Assembly (NCBI GenBank): GCA_003167255.1
Contig: PMTR01000074.1
Span: 186,106-250,105, forward strand
Length of the DNA: 64,000 nucleotides
Source: Bryobacterales bacterium
Lineage (GTDB): Bacteria > Acidobacteriota > Terriglobia > Bryobacterales > Bryobacteraceae
Reading direction: 5' to 3'
In this document: positions 1 to 8,639 of the stretch, one piece after another
How the letters are laid out: each line of letters begins with the position of its first letter
Position numbering within the stretch: the first letter of the stretch is position 1
Program-made: the position numbers and the translations under genes
Notes under the pieces: generated by a model
What the model saw: only the letters and a program-made list of their open reading frames with translations
Told to the model about the DNA's origin: nothing
Database searches by the model: none

Positions 1-1
1 C

Positions 2-736
2 GGCTTCCTGCTGGTGCTGGCGCGGGTGGCGGGAGCGCTCACCTTCGTGCCGCTACCGGGGGTAAAGGGCGCGCCCGAACCGGTGCGCGCGGCGCTGGCA
101 TTGGGATTCACGCTGGCGCTTCGGGCGCGCTGGCCGGTGGTCGAAGCCGGCCAGGTGACGGCCATGAAGATGACCGGTTGGGCGGCGTCGGAGGCCGTGG
201 TGGGGATCTCGATCGGCGTGACGGTGGCGATTGTGCTCGAAGCCTTCACGCTGGCGGCGCAGGTGCTGGGGCTGCAGGCCGGTTACGCATACGCCCAGAC
301 CATCGATCCGAACACGGAGGCCGACTCCGGCGTGCTGCTGGTGTTCGCGCAACTGGCGGCGGGCATGCTGTTTTTCGCGCTGGGGCTCGACCGCGAGATC
401 CTGCGGCTGTTCGCACAGAGCCTGGACCGGATTCCGGCCGGGACCTACGTCTTTGGCGTGCCGGCGGGGGAGGCTCTGATCAGGCTGGCCTCCGGCATGT
501 TTTCCGTCGGTGTGCGCCTGGCGCTGCCGGTGGTGGCGCTGCTGGTGCTGGTGGATTTCGCTCTGGCCCTGCTCGGCCGGCTGAATCAGCAAATGCAACT
601 GCTCGCGCTGGCTTTTCCGGCGAAAATGCTGACGGCTCTGGTGGTGTTGAGCTGGGTGATGTCGCTGTTCCCGCGCATTCTGATGCAATCGAGCGGCCAA
701 GCCTGGTCGGCGGCGCGGCGGATGTTGGGGATATGA
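2..736 (+). CDS. fliR: Flagellar export gate protein FliR, 5' end outside window
   Basis: Integral membrane component of the flagellar type III export gate, which together with FliP and FliQ forms the entry pore for rod, hook and filament subunits. The reading frame is open from base 2, so the true start lies upstream; a GTG at 14 is internal. About 244 residues are visible against a usual length near 260, so only a short N-terminal piece is missing. Several hydrophobic segments are evident, with the conserved run ALTFVPLPG near the N-terminus and a C-terminal FPRILMQSS segment. It is followed after 6 bases by flhB and then flhA, the classic export-gate order. Identification rests on sequence character plus context. 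Confidence 0.93.
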   Translation, partial: GFLLVLARVAGALTFVPLPGVKGAPEPVRAALALGFTLALRARWPVVEAGQVTAMKMTGWAASEAVVGISIGVTVAIVLEAFTLAAQVLGLQAGYAYAQTIDPNTEADSGVLLVFAQLAAGMLFFALGLDREILRLFAQSLDRIPAGTYVFGVPAGEALIRLASGMFSVGVRLALPVVALLVLVDFALALLGRLNQQMQLLALAFPAKMLTALVVLSWVMSLFPRILMQSSGQAWSAARRMLGI

Positions 737-742
737 GGCGGG

Positions 743-1807
743 ATGGCGGACCGATCCTCGAAGACCGAGCAACCGACCCAGCGGCGCCTGGAAAAGGCGC
801 GCGAAGAAGGCCAGTTTCCCTCCGCGCGGGAATTCGTCGGAGCGCTGCAGTTCATGGTATTCCTGGGCCTGCTGGGCGTGGGAGGAGCGCACTGGTGGGC
901 ACAATTCCGCGTGACCACGCGCTGGCTGTTCGCGCGCGCCTTCGCCGGCGGTTGGGGGGCGGCCGACCTGACGCACATCGCCTGGCGGCTCTTCTGGCAG
1001 CACTTTCTGCCGCTGGCGCTGGGCGGCCTGGCGGTGGCATTGGCGACGCTCGCGTTCCGGCTGATCACCACGCGTTTCGGGTTCAGCCTGAAGAAGCTGG
1101 CGCCGGACCCGGCGCGGCTGAATCCGCTTTCCAGGTTGCGCGAGCTGCCGCGGCAGAACCTGCCGTCGCTGTTCCAGGCGGTCCTTCTGCTGCCGCTCTT
1201 CCTGTGGGCGGTGTACGCCATGGCGCGCCACAAGCTGGAGGAGATCCTGGCTCTGCCGCTCGCGAGCGTGGAGAACGGCTCGCGGTTCATCGGCGGCTCT
1301 CTGATCGAACTGTTCTGGAAAGCAGCCGGGCTGTTCCTGGTCTTTGGCGCCGTGGACCTGGTCCGGCAGATGCACCGCTACAAGCAAGACCTGCGCATGA
1401 GCAAGCAGGACATCAAGGAAGAGATGAAGGACCTGGAAGGCAATCCGCAAATGAAGGCGCGGATTCGCCGGCTGCAGCGCGAGCGCTTGCGGCGCCAGAT
1501 GATGAAAGAGGTTCCCAAAGCCACCGCGGTGGTGGTGAATCCTACGCACTTTGCAGTGGCCATCCGCTACCAGGTGGAGAGCATGGCGGCTCCGGTGGTG
1601 GTGGCCAAGGGCAAGAACTATCTGGCGCTGCGGATCCGCCAGAAGGCCGTGGAACACCAGGTGCCGATCATCGAGAATCCGCCTCTGGCGCAGGCGCTGT
1701 ACCAGTCGGTGGAAGTGGGGCAGGAGATCCCGCCGCATCTGTACCGCGCGGTGGCGGAGATTCTGGCCTACATTTTCAAACTCATGAACGGAAGGCTCCC
1801 CGGCTAG
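743..1807 (+). CDS. flhB: Flagellar type III export substrate-specificity switch FlhB
   Basis: Export-gate membrane protein that switches secretion from rod/hook to filament substrates. The 354-residue product has the usual two-part build: four membrane segments in roughly residues 30-210, then a charged cytoplasmic linker and the C-terminal FlhBc domain. The self-cleavage tetrapeptide NPTH is intact at residues 266-269, inside AVVVNPTHFAVAIRY. Length is normal for the family. The ATG lies 6 bases after the fliR stop, which fits translational coupling. A dispersed repeat begins at the very next base after the TAG stop. Confidence 0.97.
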   Translation: MADRSSKTEQPTQRRLEKAREEGQFPSAREFVGALQFMVFLGLLGVGGAHWWAQFRVTTRWLFARAFAGGWGAADLTHIAWRLFWQHFLPLALGGLAVALATLAFRLITTRFGFSLKKLAPDPARLNPLSRLRELPRQNLPSLFQAVLLLPLFLWAVYAMARHKLEEILALPLASVENGSRFIGGSLIELFWKAAGLFLVFGAVDLVRQMHRYKQDLRMSKQDIKEEMKDLEGNPQMKARIRRLQRERLRRQMMKEVPKATAVVVNPTHFAVAIRYQVESMAAPVVVAKGKNYLALRIRQKAVEHQVPIIENPPLAQALYQSVEVGQEIPPHLYRAVAEILAYIFKLMNGRLPG

Positions 1808-2094
1808 TGCGCATTTCTCAACCGTGGCCCGATGAGGTGGCGCACTCTCTCGCCGGGGTGTCGAGCCTCGTCCCGGCACCCTGGCGGGGTACGGGTCGCC
1901 GGTCGTCGCCGGTCGTCGGCATGAATGAGGTTGATGAAAAAGGCTTAGCCGCCGATGAACGCAGATTAACGCAGATTGAAAACCAAAAACTGATCCGTGT
2001 TCATCGGTGTTCATCGGCGGCTGAAATTGGCTTTTTCAGCATCCTCATGAGTGCCGGCGCGGCACGCCAGAGCGCGCGCGCCACCGCATCGCCA
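1808..2094 (+). repeat. Dispersed intergenic repeat, family C copy 1, interrupted by an inverted-repeat element
   Basis: The segment after the flhB stop starts TGCGCATTTCTCA and matches, in order, the region after the DUF1501 gene stop near 25913 on the opposite strand. Shared blocks include GTGGCGCAC, GGGGTGTCGAG, CACCCTGG, GTCGGCATGA, and in the second part ATGAGTGCCG, CGCGGCACGC and GCGCGCCAC. The two halves of copy 1 (1808-1924 and about 2049-2094) are separated by an unrelated inverted-repeat element. No gene is seen here; flhA begins at 2127. Confidence 0.75.
1925..2048. repeat. Inverted-repeat (MITE/REP-like) element nested in family C repeat
   Basis: Imperfect palindrome of about 124 bases. 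Ends are ATGAGG (1925) and CCTCAT (to 2048). Inner arms share GCCGCCGATGAAC (1948-1960) with its complement GTTCATCGGCGGC (2009-2021); outer arms are TGATGAAAAAGGC and GGCTTTTTCAGCA. Flanks GGCATGA and GAGTGCC rejoin to GGCATGAGTGCC, the uninterrupted form seen in the other family C copy, so this looks like an insertion with a 2-base (GA), or slightly longer, duplication. No coding capacity is seen. Confidence 0.7.
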
Positions 2095-2126
2095 CTGAAC
2101 ATCGGTGATAAACGGAGGTTAGCCTG

Positions 2127-4229
2127 ATGACGCCCGCGAAAACCATGGCGGCGCCGGCCGGGTTGCCGGCGGCAGGGGGCTCTCCCGGCTGGGTGCGCGG
2201 GCTGGCGCTCGAAGAGTTCCGCCAGTTGGCGGTGCCGCTGGCGGTGCTGGGGATCGTGATTGCGCTGATCACGCCGCTGCCCGGCTTCGTGCTGGACCTG
2301 CTGATCGTCACCGATCTGCTGATGTCGATCACCGTCATGATGGTCTCGCTGTACCTGGTGCGGCCGGTCGAATTCACTTCGTTCCCGACCACGCTGCTGT
2401 TGCTGACGTTGTTCCGGCTGGCACTGAACATCTCGTCTTCGCGGTTGATCCTGCTGAACGGAAACACCGGGACCACGGCCGCGGGTAAGGTGATCGGCGC
2501 ATTCGGCAGCTTCGTGGTGGGCGGCAATTACATCATCGGGGCGGTGATTTTCCTGGTCCTGATCGCGATCCAGTACGTGGTGATCAATCACGGCGCGGTA
2601 CGCATTTCGGAGGTCACGGCGCGCTTCACGCTGGACGCCTTACCGGGCAAGCAGATGTCCATCGACTCGGACCTGAACGGCGGGCTGATCGACGAAACCG
2701 AAGCCAAGCGGCGGCGCAAGCAACTGGCGACCGAAGCCGAGTTTTACGGCGCCATGGACGGGGCCTCGCGCTTCACGCAGCGCGACGCGGTGGCCAGCAT
2801 CCTGATCACCGGCATCAACATCGTCGCGGGGTTCCTGATTGGGGTGCTGCAGCACGGCATGGATTTCAGCAAGGCGCTCGAAACCTACACGGTGTTGACG
2901 ATCGGCGACGGCCTGGTGACGGTGATTCCGGCGCTGATGATTTCCATTTCGGGAGGTTTGATTGTCACGCGCGCGAGTTCCGACGCGCGGCTGGGCGCCG
3001 AATTCCAAAAACAGATTTTCAACAACTCGCGGCCGCTGATGCTGGCGGGGGGTGTGCTGGTGGCGCTGACGTTGTTGCCCGGGATGCCGAAGCTGCCGTT
3101 CCTGCTGCTGGGAACGGGCGCGAGCGCCGTCGGCTGGCGGATGCGGCAGAAGGAGGCTAGGCAGAAGACCGCGCCGCCGGAGCAGAAGCCGGCCTCGGCC
3201 AAAGACAACCTGGAGACGCTGCTGCGCGTGGAACCGCTGGCCATCGAAGTGGGGCTGGGACTGGTGGGGCTGGTGGAGGGCGCGCAGGATTCGGCCCTGC
3301 TGCGGCGGATTTCGACCATCCGGCGGCAACTGGCGAGCGAACTCGGATACCTGCTTCCGCCGGTGCGGGTGACCGACAACCTTTCCCTGCGCAGCCGCGA
3401 GTATCTGATCTCCCTGAAGGGCGTGGAGATCTCGCGGTACGAGCTGCCGCAGGGTTGCGAACTGGCCATTCCCACCGGGCACGGACAGACGCCGCTCGAA
3501 GGACAGGCCACGCGCGAACCGGCTTTCGGGATGAGCGCGCTATGGATTCCCGCCGAACGCGCCGAGCGGGCACGCAGTTCGGGCTACACGGTGGTGGATC
3601 CGGTGAGCGTGTTGGGCACGCATCTTTCCGAAGCCATCCGCCGCCACGCCCACGAGTTATTCTCGCGCCAGGACGCCAAACGGCTGCTCGACCGGGTGGC
3701 CGTGGAACATCCCAAGGTGGTGGAAGACCTGGTTCCCAAGCTGCTGCCCCTGGCGACGGTGCAGAGAGTGTTGCAGAACCTGTTGCGGGAGCGGGTCTCC
3801 ATCCGTGACGCGGTTTCGATTCTGGAGGCGCTCGGCGAAGCGGCCGGCGCGACCCGCAACCCCATGCTGCTTACCGAATACGTGCGGCAGACACTGCGGC
3901 GCGCGGTGGTAAAGCCGTATCTCGGCCGTACCGGGGAACTGGCGGCGTGGTTCGTCGATCCCTCGATCGAGCAGACGGTGGAGGCCGCCGTCGAGCACGG
4001 CGAGCAGAGCAGCCATCTGTCGCTCGCGCCGCAGGCCATCCGCGACATACTCAACCGCGTAGCGTCGCGCGTGGGGTCGCCGGAGACTCCGGTAGTCGGG
4101 ATCACTTCCGCGGGCGCCCGTTCCTTCCTTCGCCAGATCACCGAAGCGACCATTCCCAACCTCTACTTCATCGCCCATAACGAAGTACCACCGGGCCTGC
4201 GGGTGCAATCTTTGGGGAATCTCTCGTGA
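2127..4229 (+). CDS. flhA: Flagellar type III export protein FlhA
   Basis: Large export-gate protein whose N-terminal half spans the membrane and whose cytoplasmic half docks chaperone-substrate complexes. The 700-residue length is typical. The first ~310 residues carry about eight hydrophobic helices, and the FHIPEP signature zone is recognisable around VYLVRPVEFTSFPTTLLL-type sequence near residues 75-95. The rest is soluble with the usual FlhAc composition, ending PPGLRVQSLGNLS. ATG 2127 follows GGAGG at a suitable distance. It is separated from flhB by the repeat-filled gap, so its transcription may depend on read-through across the repeat or on a promoter inside it. Confidence 0.97.
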   Translation: MTPAKTMAAPAGLPAAGGSPGWVRGLALEEFRQLAVPLAVLGIVIALITPLPGFVLDLLIVTDLLMSITVMMVSLYLVRPVEFTSFPTTLLLLTLFRLALNISSSRLILLNGNTGTTAAGKVIGAFGSFVVGGNYIIGAVIFLVLIAIQYVVINHGAVRISEVTARFTLDALPGKQMSIDSDLNGGLIDETEAKRRRKQLATEAEFYGAMDGASRFTQRDAVASILITGINIVAGFLIGVLQHGMDFSKALETYTVLTIGDGLVTVIPALMISISGGLIVTRASSDARLGAEFQKQIFNNSRPLMLAGGVLVALTLLPGMPKLPFLLLGTGASAVGWRMRQKEARQKTAPPEQKPASAKDNLETLLRVEPLAIEVGLGLVGLVEGAQDSALLRRISTIRRQLASELGYLLPPVRVTDNLSLRSREYLISLKGVEISRYELPQGCELAIPTGHGQTPLEGQATREPAFGMSALWIPAERAERARSSGYTVVDPVSVLGTHLSEAIRRHAHELFSRQDAKRLLDRVAVEHPKVVEDLVPKLLPLATVQRVLQNLLRERVSIRDAVSILEALGEAAGATRNPMLLTEYVRQTLRRAVVKPYLGRTGELAAWFVDPSIEQTVEAAVEHGEQSSHLSLAPQAIRDILNRVASRVGSPETPVVGITSAGARSFLRQITEATIPNLYFIAHNEVPPGLRVQSLGNLS

Positions 4230-4329
4230 GCGGGGATCTACAGGAATGGGGCGCGCCCGACGATAGATCCCAAGAGGCCGGACAGGGCCGGACGCGCTTC
4301 GCCCGAAGCGGCACGAGGAACCCGGAGCG

Positions 4330-5496
4330 ATGAGGATCAAAAGTTATTACGCCAACTCGGTGGAAGACGGTATGGCGATGGCGCGGGCGGAGCTGGGGCC
4401 GGACGCCATGTTGGTCAACAGCCGCCGGACGTCGCCGGAAACGCGTCACCTGGGCGATTACGAAGTGGTCATCGTGACGGATCTGGCGGCAGCGGTGGAG
4501 ATTGCCGCGCCCCCAACCGCGATGCCCGCTTCCGGCGGGCCGGCCAGGCGAGTGGCGTCAGGCGACCGGCTGTCGGCCGAGATCGCGCAATTGAAGAAGG
4601 AACTGGAAGGAATGCGGAGGGCTCTGACGCGCACGGCCTTTGCTCCCTCTGAGTGGCGGGCTTCGCCGGACGTTTCCGACGGGTATGCAGCGCTCACGGC
4701 GAGTGAACTGGCGCCGGACCTGGCGCGCGAGATCGTAAGCGCCGCCCAAGCCAGGCTGGCGCCGCCGCTCGCGGCCAAGGCGCGAGAGCCCGAGCGGATC
4801 GACGGCGCCCGCTTCCAGCGCGCGCTGGCCGAAGAACTGGAGTCGCGCGTCCGCGTCGAGCCGTTGCTCGGGCGGAGCGAAACCCGGCCGCGCATCGTGG
4901 CGCTGGTCGGTCCGCCCGGTGGGGGAAAGACCACCACGCTGGTCAAGCTGGCGGTGAATTACGGCCTGGCCAGCCCGCGGCCGGTGCTGCTCCTCTCGGC
5001 GGACACCTACCGCGTGGCGGCGGCCGAACAGTTGCGGAGCTTCGCCACCATTCTGGGCGTCGGTTTTCAGGTGGTGGAAACAGTCGCCGCACTGGCCCAG
5101 GCGATCGAAGAGAACCGTGGCAAAGAGTTGATCTTCATCGATACCCCGGGGTTGGCAACCGGCGATGTGGCCGATTTCGGCGGGCTGGCGCAGTTTCTCT
5201 CCACGCGCAGCGATATCGATACGCAAATGGTCGTATCGTCCTCGATGAAATCCGCCGATCTATCTCGTGTGGTGGATTCGTTCGAAGCGTTCCGGCCCCA
5301 GCGTCTGATATTCACCAAGCTGGACGAAACCGGCTCGTTCGGCCCGATCTTCAATGAGTCGGTGCGAACCGGCAAACCGCTGTCCTTCTTTGCGACGGGG
5401 CAGCGCGTACCGGAAGATCTGGAGGCTGCCAGCCGCAGCCGGCTCGCGGAGTTGATTCTGGGCGGGCAAGGCAGCCGGGCACAGTCGGCGGCTTAG
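4330..5496 (+). CDS. flhF: SRP-type flagellar GTPase FlhF
   Basis: Signal-recognition-particle family GTPase that helps place flagella and control their number. N-terminal residues 1-100 are the variable FlhF region (MRIKSYYANSVEDGMAMAR start). The NG domain follows, with P-loop GPPGGGKTTT at residues 194-203, the DTYRVAAAEQL box, DTPG (G3) and TKLDE (G4). The 388-residue length is normal. The ATG sits in CGGAGCGATG. Position directly after flhA and before fliA matches flh clusters in many bacteria. No FlhG/FleN partner is seen in the window. Confidence 0.95.
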   Translation: MRIKSYYANSVEDGMAMARAELGPDAMLVNSRRTSPETRHLGDYEVVIVTDLAAAVEIAAPPTAMPASGGPARRVASGDRLSAEIAQLKKELEGMRRALTRTAFAPSEWRASPDVSDGYAALTASELAPDLAREIVSAAQARLAPPLAAKAREPERIDGARFQRALAEELESRVRVEPLLGRSETRPRIVALVGPPGGGKTTTLVKLAVNYGLASPRPVLLLSADTYRVAAAEQLRSFATILGVGFQVVETVAALAQAIEENRGKELIFIDTPGLATGDVADFGGLAQFLSTRSDIDTQMVVSSSMKSADLSRVVDSFEAFRPQRLIFTKLDETGSFGPIFNESVRTGKPLSFFATGQRVPEDLEAASRSRLAELILGGQGSRAQSAA

Positions 5497-5529
5497 GACG
5501 TGGTTTTAGAAGTTCATTCATGTTTTGCC

Positions 5530-5600
5530 AGACCGCTTGCTGACGCGCGCGGCTCCGATCGGAGCCGCGTCCAGTGGGCACCCGCGTGAGGGAGCGGTCT
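5530..5600. repeat. Nested palindromic element between flhF and fliA
   Basis: Outer arms AGACCGCT (5530-5537) and AGCGGTCT (5593-5600) enclose a perfect 22-base palindrome whose half is CGCGGCTCCGA (5548-5569). There is no U-run, so it is not an obvious intrinsic terminator. The form resembles structured GC-rich repeats I recall from Acidobacteriota and Planctomycetes intergenic DNA; this resemblance is from memory and was not searched. Confidence 0.6.
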
Positions 5601-5665
5601 TCGCGGAACACGAGAGTGTGTTGATGAAACGGTGCACTTAGGAGCGAAGTTCAAGGCGAAGGCGT

Positions 5666-6421
5666 ATGCAGTCGTATGCGGTGTCTGAGGCGATCAGTGA
5701 CGACGAGCGGGAACGGCTCATTTTGCAGCACCTGCCACAGGTGCGGTTGATTGCGCGGCGGATCCAGGAGCGGCTGCCCGAGAACATCAGTCTGGAAGAT
5801 CTCATTTCGACCGGGGTGATCGGTTTGATTGCGGCGATCGATAACTTCGATCCGAGCCACAACGTTAAGTTGAAGACCTACGCCGAGTACAAAATCCGCG
5901 GAGCGATCCTCGACAGCCTGCGCGGTCTGGATTGGGCCCCGCGGCAGAAGCGCCGCCAAGCCAAGCGGATCGAAGCCGCGATTTCGACCGCCGAGCAGCG
6001 CCTGAAGCGGGCTCCCGACGAACAGGAGATCGCCGAAGAATTGGAGATCTCGCTCGAGGAATACCATGAGCGCCTGGTGGAGATTCGCGGCTTGAACATC
6101 GCGAGCCTCGAGTACACCACCGGCGAGCACGGCAAGGACCTGCTGCACTACCTGCCGGACGCAGACGACAACCTTCCTTCCAAAGTGCTGGAAAAATCGG
6201 AGCTGGAACGGCTCCTGGCGGAGGGAATTGACGGCATTCCCAAGATGGAGCGCACGGTCCTCGGTCTCTATTACCGGGAAGAACTGACCTTGCGGGAGAT
6301 CGCTCAAGTGGTCAAGCTGCACGAATCCCGCATCTCGCAGTTGAAATCGCAGGCGATTCTGCGGCTGCGGAGTCACATGGCGAAACAGTGGCCGGTCTCG
6401 CGAGGCGTGGTGGAGGTATGA
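5666..6421 (+). CDS. fliA: Flagellar sigma factor, sigma-28 / FliA family
   Basis: RNA polymerase sigma factor for late flagellar genes. Region 2 is clear at residues ~20-95 (LPQVRLIARRIQERLP, DLISTGVIGL, KTYAEYKIRGAILDSLR, including the DWAPR box of FliA/WhiG-type factors). Region 3 spans ~100-160, and region 4 is at ~195-240 with ERTVLGLYYREELTLREIA and a recognition helix containing HESRISQLKSQAI. The 251-residue length is typical. The anti-sigma gene flgM and a sigma-28-like promoter lie 9.8 kb downstream. The stop overlaps the fliN start (ATGA), so the two are translationally coupled. Confidence 0.96.
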   Translation: MQSYAVSEAISDDERERLILQHLPQVRLIARRIQERLPENISLEDLISTGVIGLIAAIDNFDPSHNVKLKTYAEYKIRGAILDSLRGLDWAPRQKRRQAKRIEAAISTAEQRLKRAPDEQEIAEELEISLEEYHERLVEIRGLNIASLEYTTGEHGKDLLHYLPDADDNLPSKVLEKSELERLLAEGIDGIPKMERTVLGLYYREELTLREIAQVVKLHESRISQLKSQAILRLRSHMAKQWPVSRGVVEV

Positions 6422-7302
6422 ACCAGGACGACGTTTTCAGCGCGGCCAACGTCAAGCAGCTCCTGGACCGGTGGACCGAGAGCCTGGCGCAGGTAATCGA
6501 ATCCATGACCGATCAGCGGCCGGAAGTGAAGTGGCAGGCCGCCAGAGGGACCGCGTCCGAGTTGGGATGCGGCAAGGAGTATCTGTGGTGGGAGCAGCCC
6601 TTCCAGGCGGCGCCGCAAGTCACCGCGTGGGTGGCGGCGCCGCGCGCCACCTGGGAACAGGCCGGGGCTCTCACGCTCAAGGCAGCCGGCCTGGAGACGG
6701 TCGAGACCACCGAAGCGAAGAACACGTGGGTGGAAATCCTGGGACAATCGCTGGCCGTGATGGCGCGCTCGATCGGCTCGCTCGTGGGGCGCGAGGTGAC
6801 CACGGAAGCCGGCACGGAGCGGACTCCGGATTCCCCGCCCGGCGAATGGGCGGCGGTCACGATCACTTTCGCCGGCACGCCCGAAGGCGCCGCGCCCAAT
6901 GAACCACCCTTGCTGATGGGGCTCAGCCCTCAACTGGTCACCCTGGTCACTGCCCCGCCGCCCAACGACGCGGAAGCCAGTGGCCAGATGGCCATTGCGC
7001 AAGACGCCGGGGCCGGCTCCGCCGCTAGATCGGCTCCCGTCTCGCGGACCATGGAGCTCCTGCTGGACGTCGATCTACCGGTCAGCATTTCATTCGGCAA
7101 AGCCAAGGTTCCGATGAAAGATGTACTCAAACTGACTACCGGATCGATCGTGGAACTGGACCGCGGCATCAACGAGATGGTCGAAGTGCTGGTGAACCAC
7201 TGCCTGATCGCGCGCGGAGAAGTGGTGGTGGTGGAGGGCAACTACGGCGTGCGGATTCAGGAAATCGCCAGCCGGCAGGACCGCCTGCGGAGCTTGCGAT
7301 GA
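6418..7302 (+). CDS. fliN: Flagellar motor switch protein, FliN/FliY type
   Basis: Component of the C-ring that sets rotation direction and helps export. The C-terminal ~75 residues form a SpoA/FliMN domain (MELLLDVDLPVSISFGKAKV, TTGSIVELDR, VLVNHCLIARGEVVVVEGNYGVRI). The preceding ~215 residues are an extra N-terminal domain, making 294 residues against ~100-140 for a bare FliN, closer to FliY architecture. ATG 6418 was chosen because GGTGGAGGT precedes it and it overlaps the fliA stop; a GTG 30 bases upstream is less likely. Its stop overlaps the next start. Confidence 0.9.
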   Translation: MNQDDVFSAANVKQLLDRWTESLAQVIESMTDQRPEVKWQAARGTASELGCGKEYLWWEQPFQAAPQVTAWVAAPRATWEQAGALTLKAAGLETVETTEAKNTWVEILGQSLAVMARSIGSLVGREVTTEAGTERTPDSPPGEWAAVTITFAGTPEGAAPNEPPLLMGLSPQLVTLVTAPPPNDAEASGQMAIAQDAGAGSAARSAPVSRTMELLLDVDLPVSISFGKAKVPMKDVLKLTTGSIVELDRGINEMVEVLVNHCLIARGEVVVVEGNYGVRIQEIASRQDRLRSLR

Positions 7303-7715
7303 ACGGAATCGCAGCTTCCATCGGGGCCGTTCCCCTGGTTGCGGGTGTCTCGGCGGTGTTCGCCGTGGCGGCCCTGGCGGCGAGCCTGTTTGCGGTGTGG
7401 CGGACGCGGGCCATGGTGAATGCCGCCGAAGACCGCATGAAGGCAGTAGGTCGAAGCGTCGAAGCCACCCTGCGCAACTGGCGCGAGACGCTCGACAGCC
7501 TCTCCGCGCAGGTGCGCGACCTGCCGCAGCAGGGCTTTCCGGCCGTAACTTCCTCTCCGCCCAAATCCGGCTTGAATATGAACAAGCGCAGTCAGGTGCT
7601 GCGTATGCACCGGAAGGGCGACGCCCCGGAGCAGATCTCGACCGCGCTCCAGGTTCCGTTGCAGGAAGTCGACCTCCTCCTTAAAGTCCAACGCATCGTG
7701 CTTCGTAATCTTTGA
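7299..7715 (+). CDS. DUF2802-like membrane-anchored protein of the flagellar cluster
   Basis: 138 residues. One N-terminal hydrophobic segment (about 8-35, AVFAVAALAASLFAVW) is followed by a predicted coiled coil. The C-terminal 40 residues, RSQVLRMHRKGDAPEQISTA onward, resemble the short helical/HTH-like tail of DUF2802 proteins, which often sit beside flagellar and chemotaxis genes. The ATGA overlap with fliN indicates co-translation. Family assignment is by pattern only; no function is known. Confidence 0.6.
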   Translation: MNGIAASIGAVPLVAGVSAVFAVAALAASLFAVWRTRAMVNAAEDRMKAVGRSVEATLRNWRETLDSLSAQVRDLPQQGFPAVTSSPPKSGLNMNKRSQVLRMHRKGDAPEQISTALQVPLQEVDLLLKVQRIVLRNL

Positions 7716-7796
7716 CGGCGGCCCCGCAGGCTCCCTCATTCGCGGTATGCTTGACGGGCACGGCTGCCGTCACATGCCGGATAATAGAGAGAGCCT

Positions 7797-8639
7797 ATGA
7801 ACGTCGAGATCGAAGGCGTCACACTGCATCTGGCTCATCCGGATGAACTGTCCGCCAAATGGGTTGGGCAGGGCGAGCTGATGCGGCAGTTGCTGGCCGC
7901 CTGGATGGTGGTGAACGATCAGGACCTGCCCATGAATCCGCGCCTGTTGGGCAAGCCCGGCGTGGGCAAGACGACGCTGGCGTATGCCGCCGCCCGGCGC
8001 ATGGGCCGCGAGGTCTACATCCTGCAGGCCACCATGGATACGCGTCCGGAGGATCTGCTGGTGACGCCGGTGATCGAGGGCGCGGGCAGTTTGCGCTATG
8101 TGGCGTCGCCGCTGGTGACCGCCATGCTGCGCGGCGGAATCGCCATCATCGACGAAGGCAATCGCATGAGCGAGAAAAGTTGGGCCAGCCTGGCGCCGCT
8201 GCTCGACAACCGGCGCTACGTGGAGTCCATCGTGGCCGGCATCAAGATCAAGGCTCACCCGCACTTCCGCCTGGTGGCGACCATGAACGACGACGCCTCC
8301 ACCTTCGAACTGCCCGAATACATCCATTCCCGGCTGCAGCCGCAGATCTTCATCGATTTTCCGGAACGCGACGAGGAGTACCAGATCCTGAAAGAGAACC
8401 TGCCATTCGCCGAAGAGCGCATCCTCGAGTACGTGACGGATTTCCTGCAGACGGCCCACGCGGCCGATGAGCGGTTTACGGCGCGCGACGGCATCAACGT
8501 GGCGCGGTTCGCCATCAAGCTCAAAAGCCTGGCCACCGAACGGACGCACGAGACGGCGGCGCTCGAAATCGCGGTGGTGCAAGTGCTGGGAGAGGAAGCG
8601 TTGCGCTATGTCCCAAGAGAGCGACCTTCGGCTTCCTGA
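7797..8639 (+). CDS. MoxR-type AAA+ ATPase (CbbQ/NirQ-like)
   Basis: 280 residues. Walker A GKPGVGKTTLAYA is near residues 53-65, Walker B with IAIIDEGNRM near 116-125, sensor-1 RLVATMNDD near 157-165, and an arginine-rich C-terminal helical domain. MoxR ATPases remodel or activate partner proteins, often metal-insertion or VWA-containing factors. No VWA gene follows; instead the next gene overlaps by 32 bases and encodes a large protein of unknown type, the likely client or partner. ATG 7797 follows GAGAGAG. Confidence 0.88.
   Translation: MNVEIEGVTLHLAHPDELSAKWVGQGELMRQLLAAWMVVNDQDLPMNPRLLGKPGVGKTTLAYAAARRMGREVYILQATMDTRPEDLLVTPVIEGAGSLRYVASPLVTAMLRGGIAIIDEGNRMSEKSWASLAPLLDNRRYVESIVAGIKIKAHPHFRLVATMNDDASTFELPEYIHSRLQPQIFIDFPERDEEYQILKENLPFAEERILEYVTDFLQTAHAADERFTARDGINVARFAIKLKSLATERTHETAALEIAVVQVLGEEALRYVPRERPSAS

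Noticed and set aside
53..2014. Long minus-strand open frame (653 codons) opposite fliR/flhB, and a similar plus-strand one from 178
   Set aside because: Composition is Arg/Gln/His-rich, as typical for high-GC antisense frames, and lies opposite well-identified flagellar genes.
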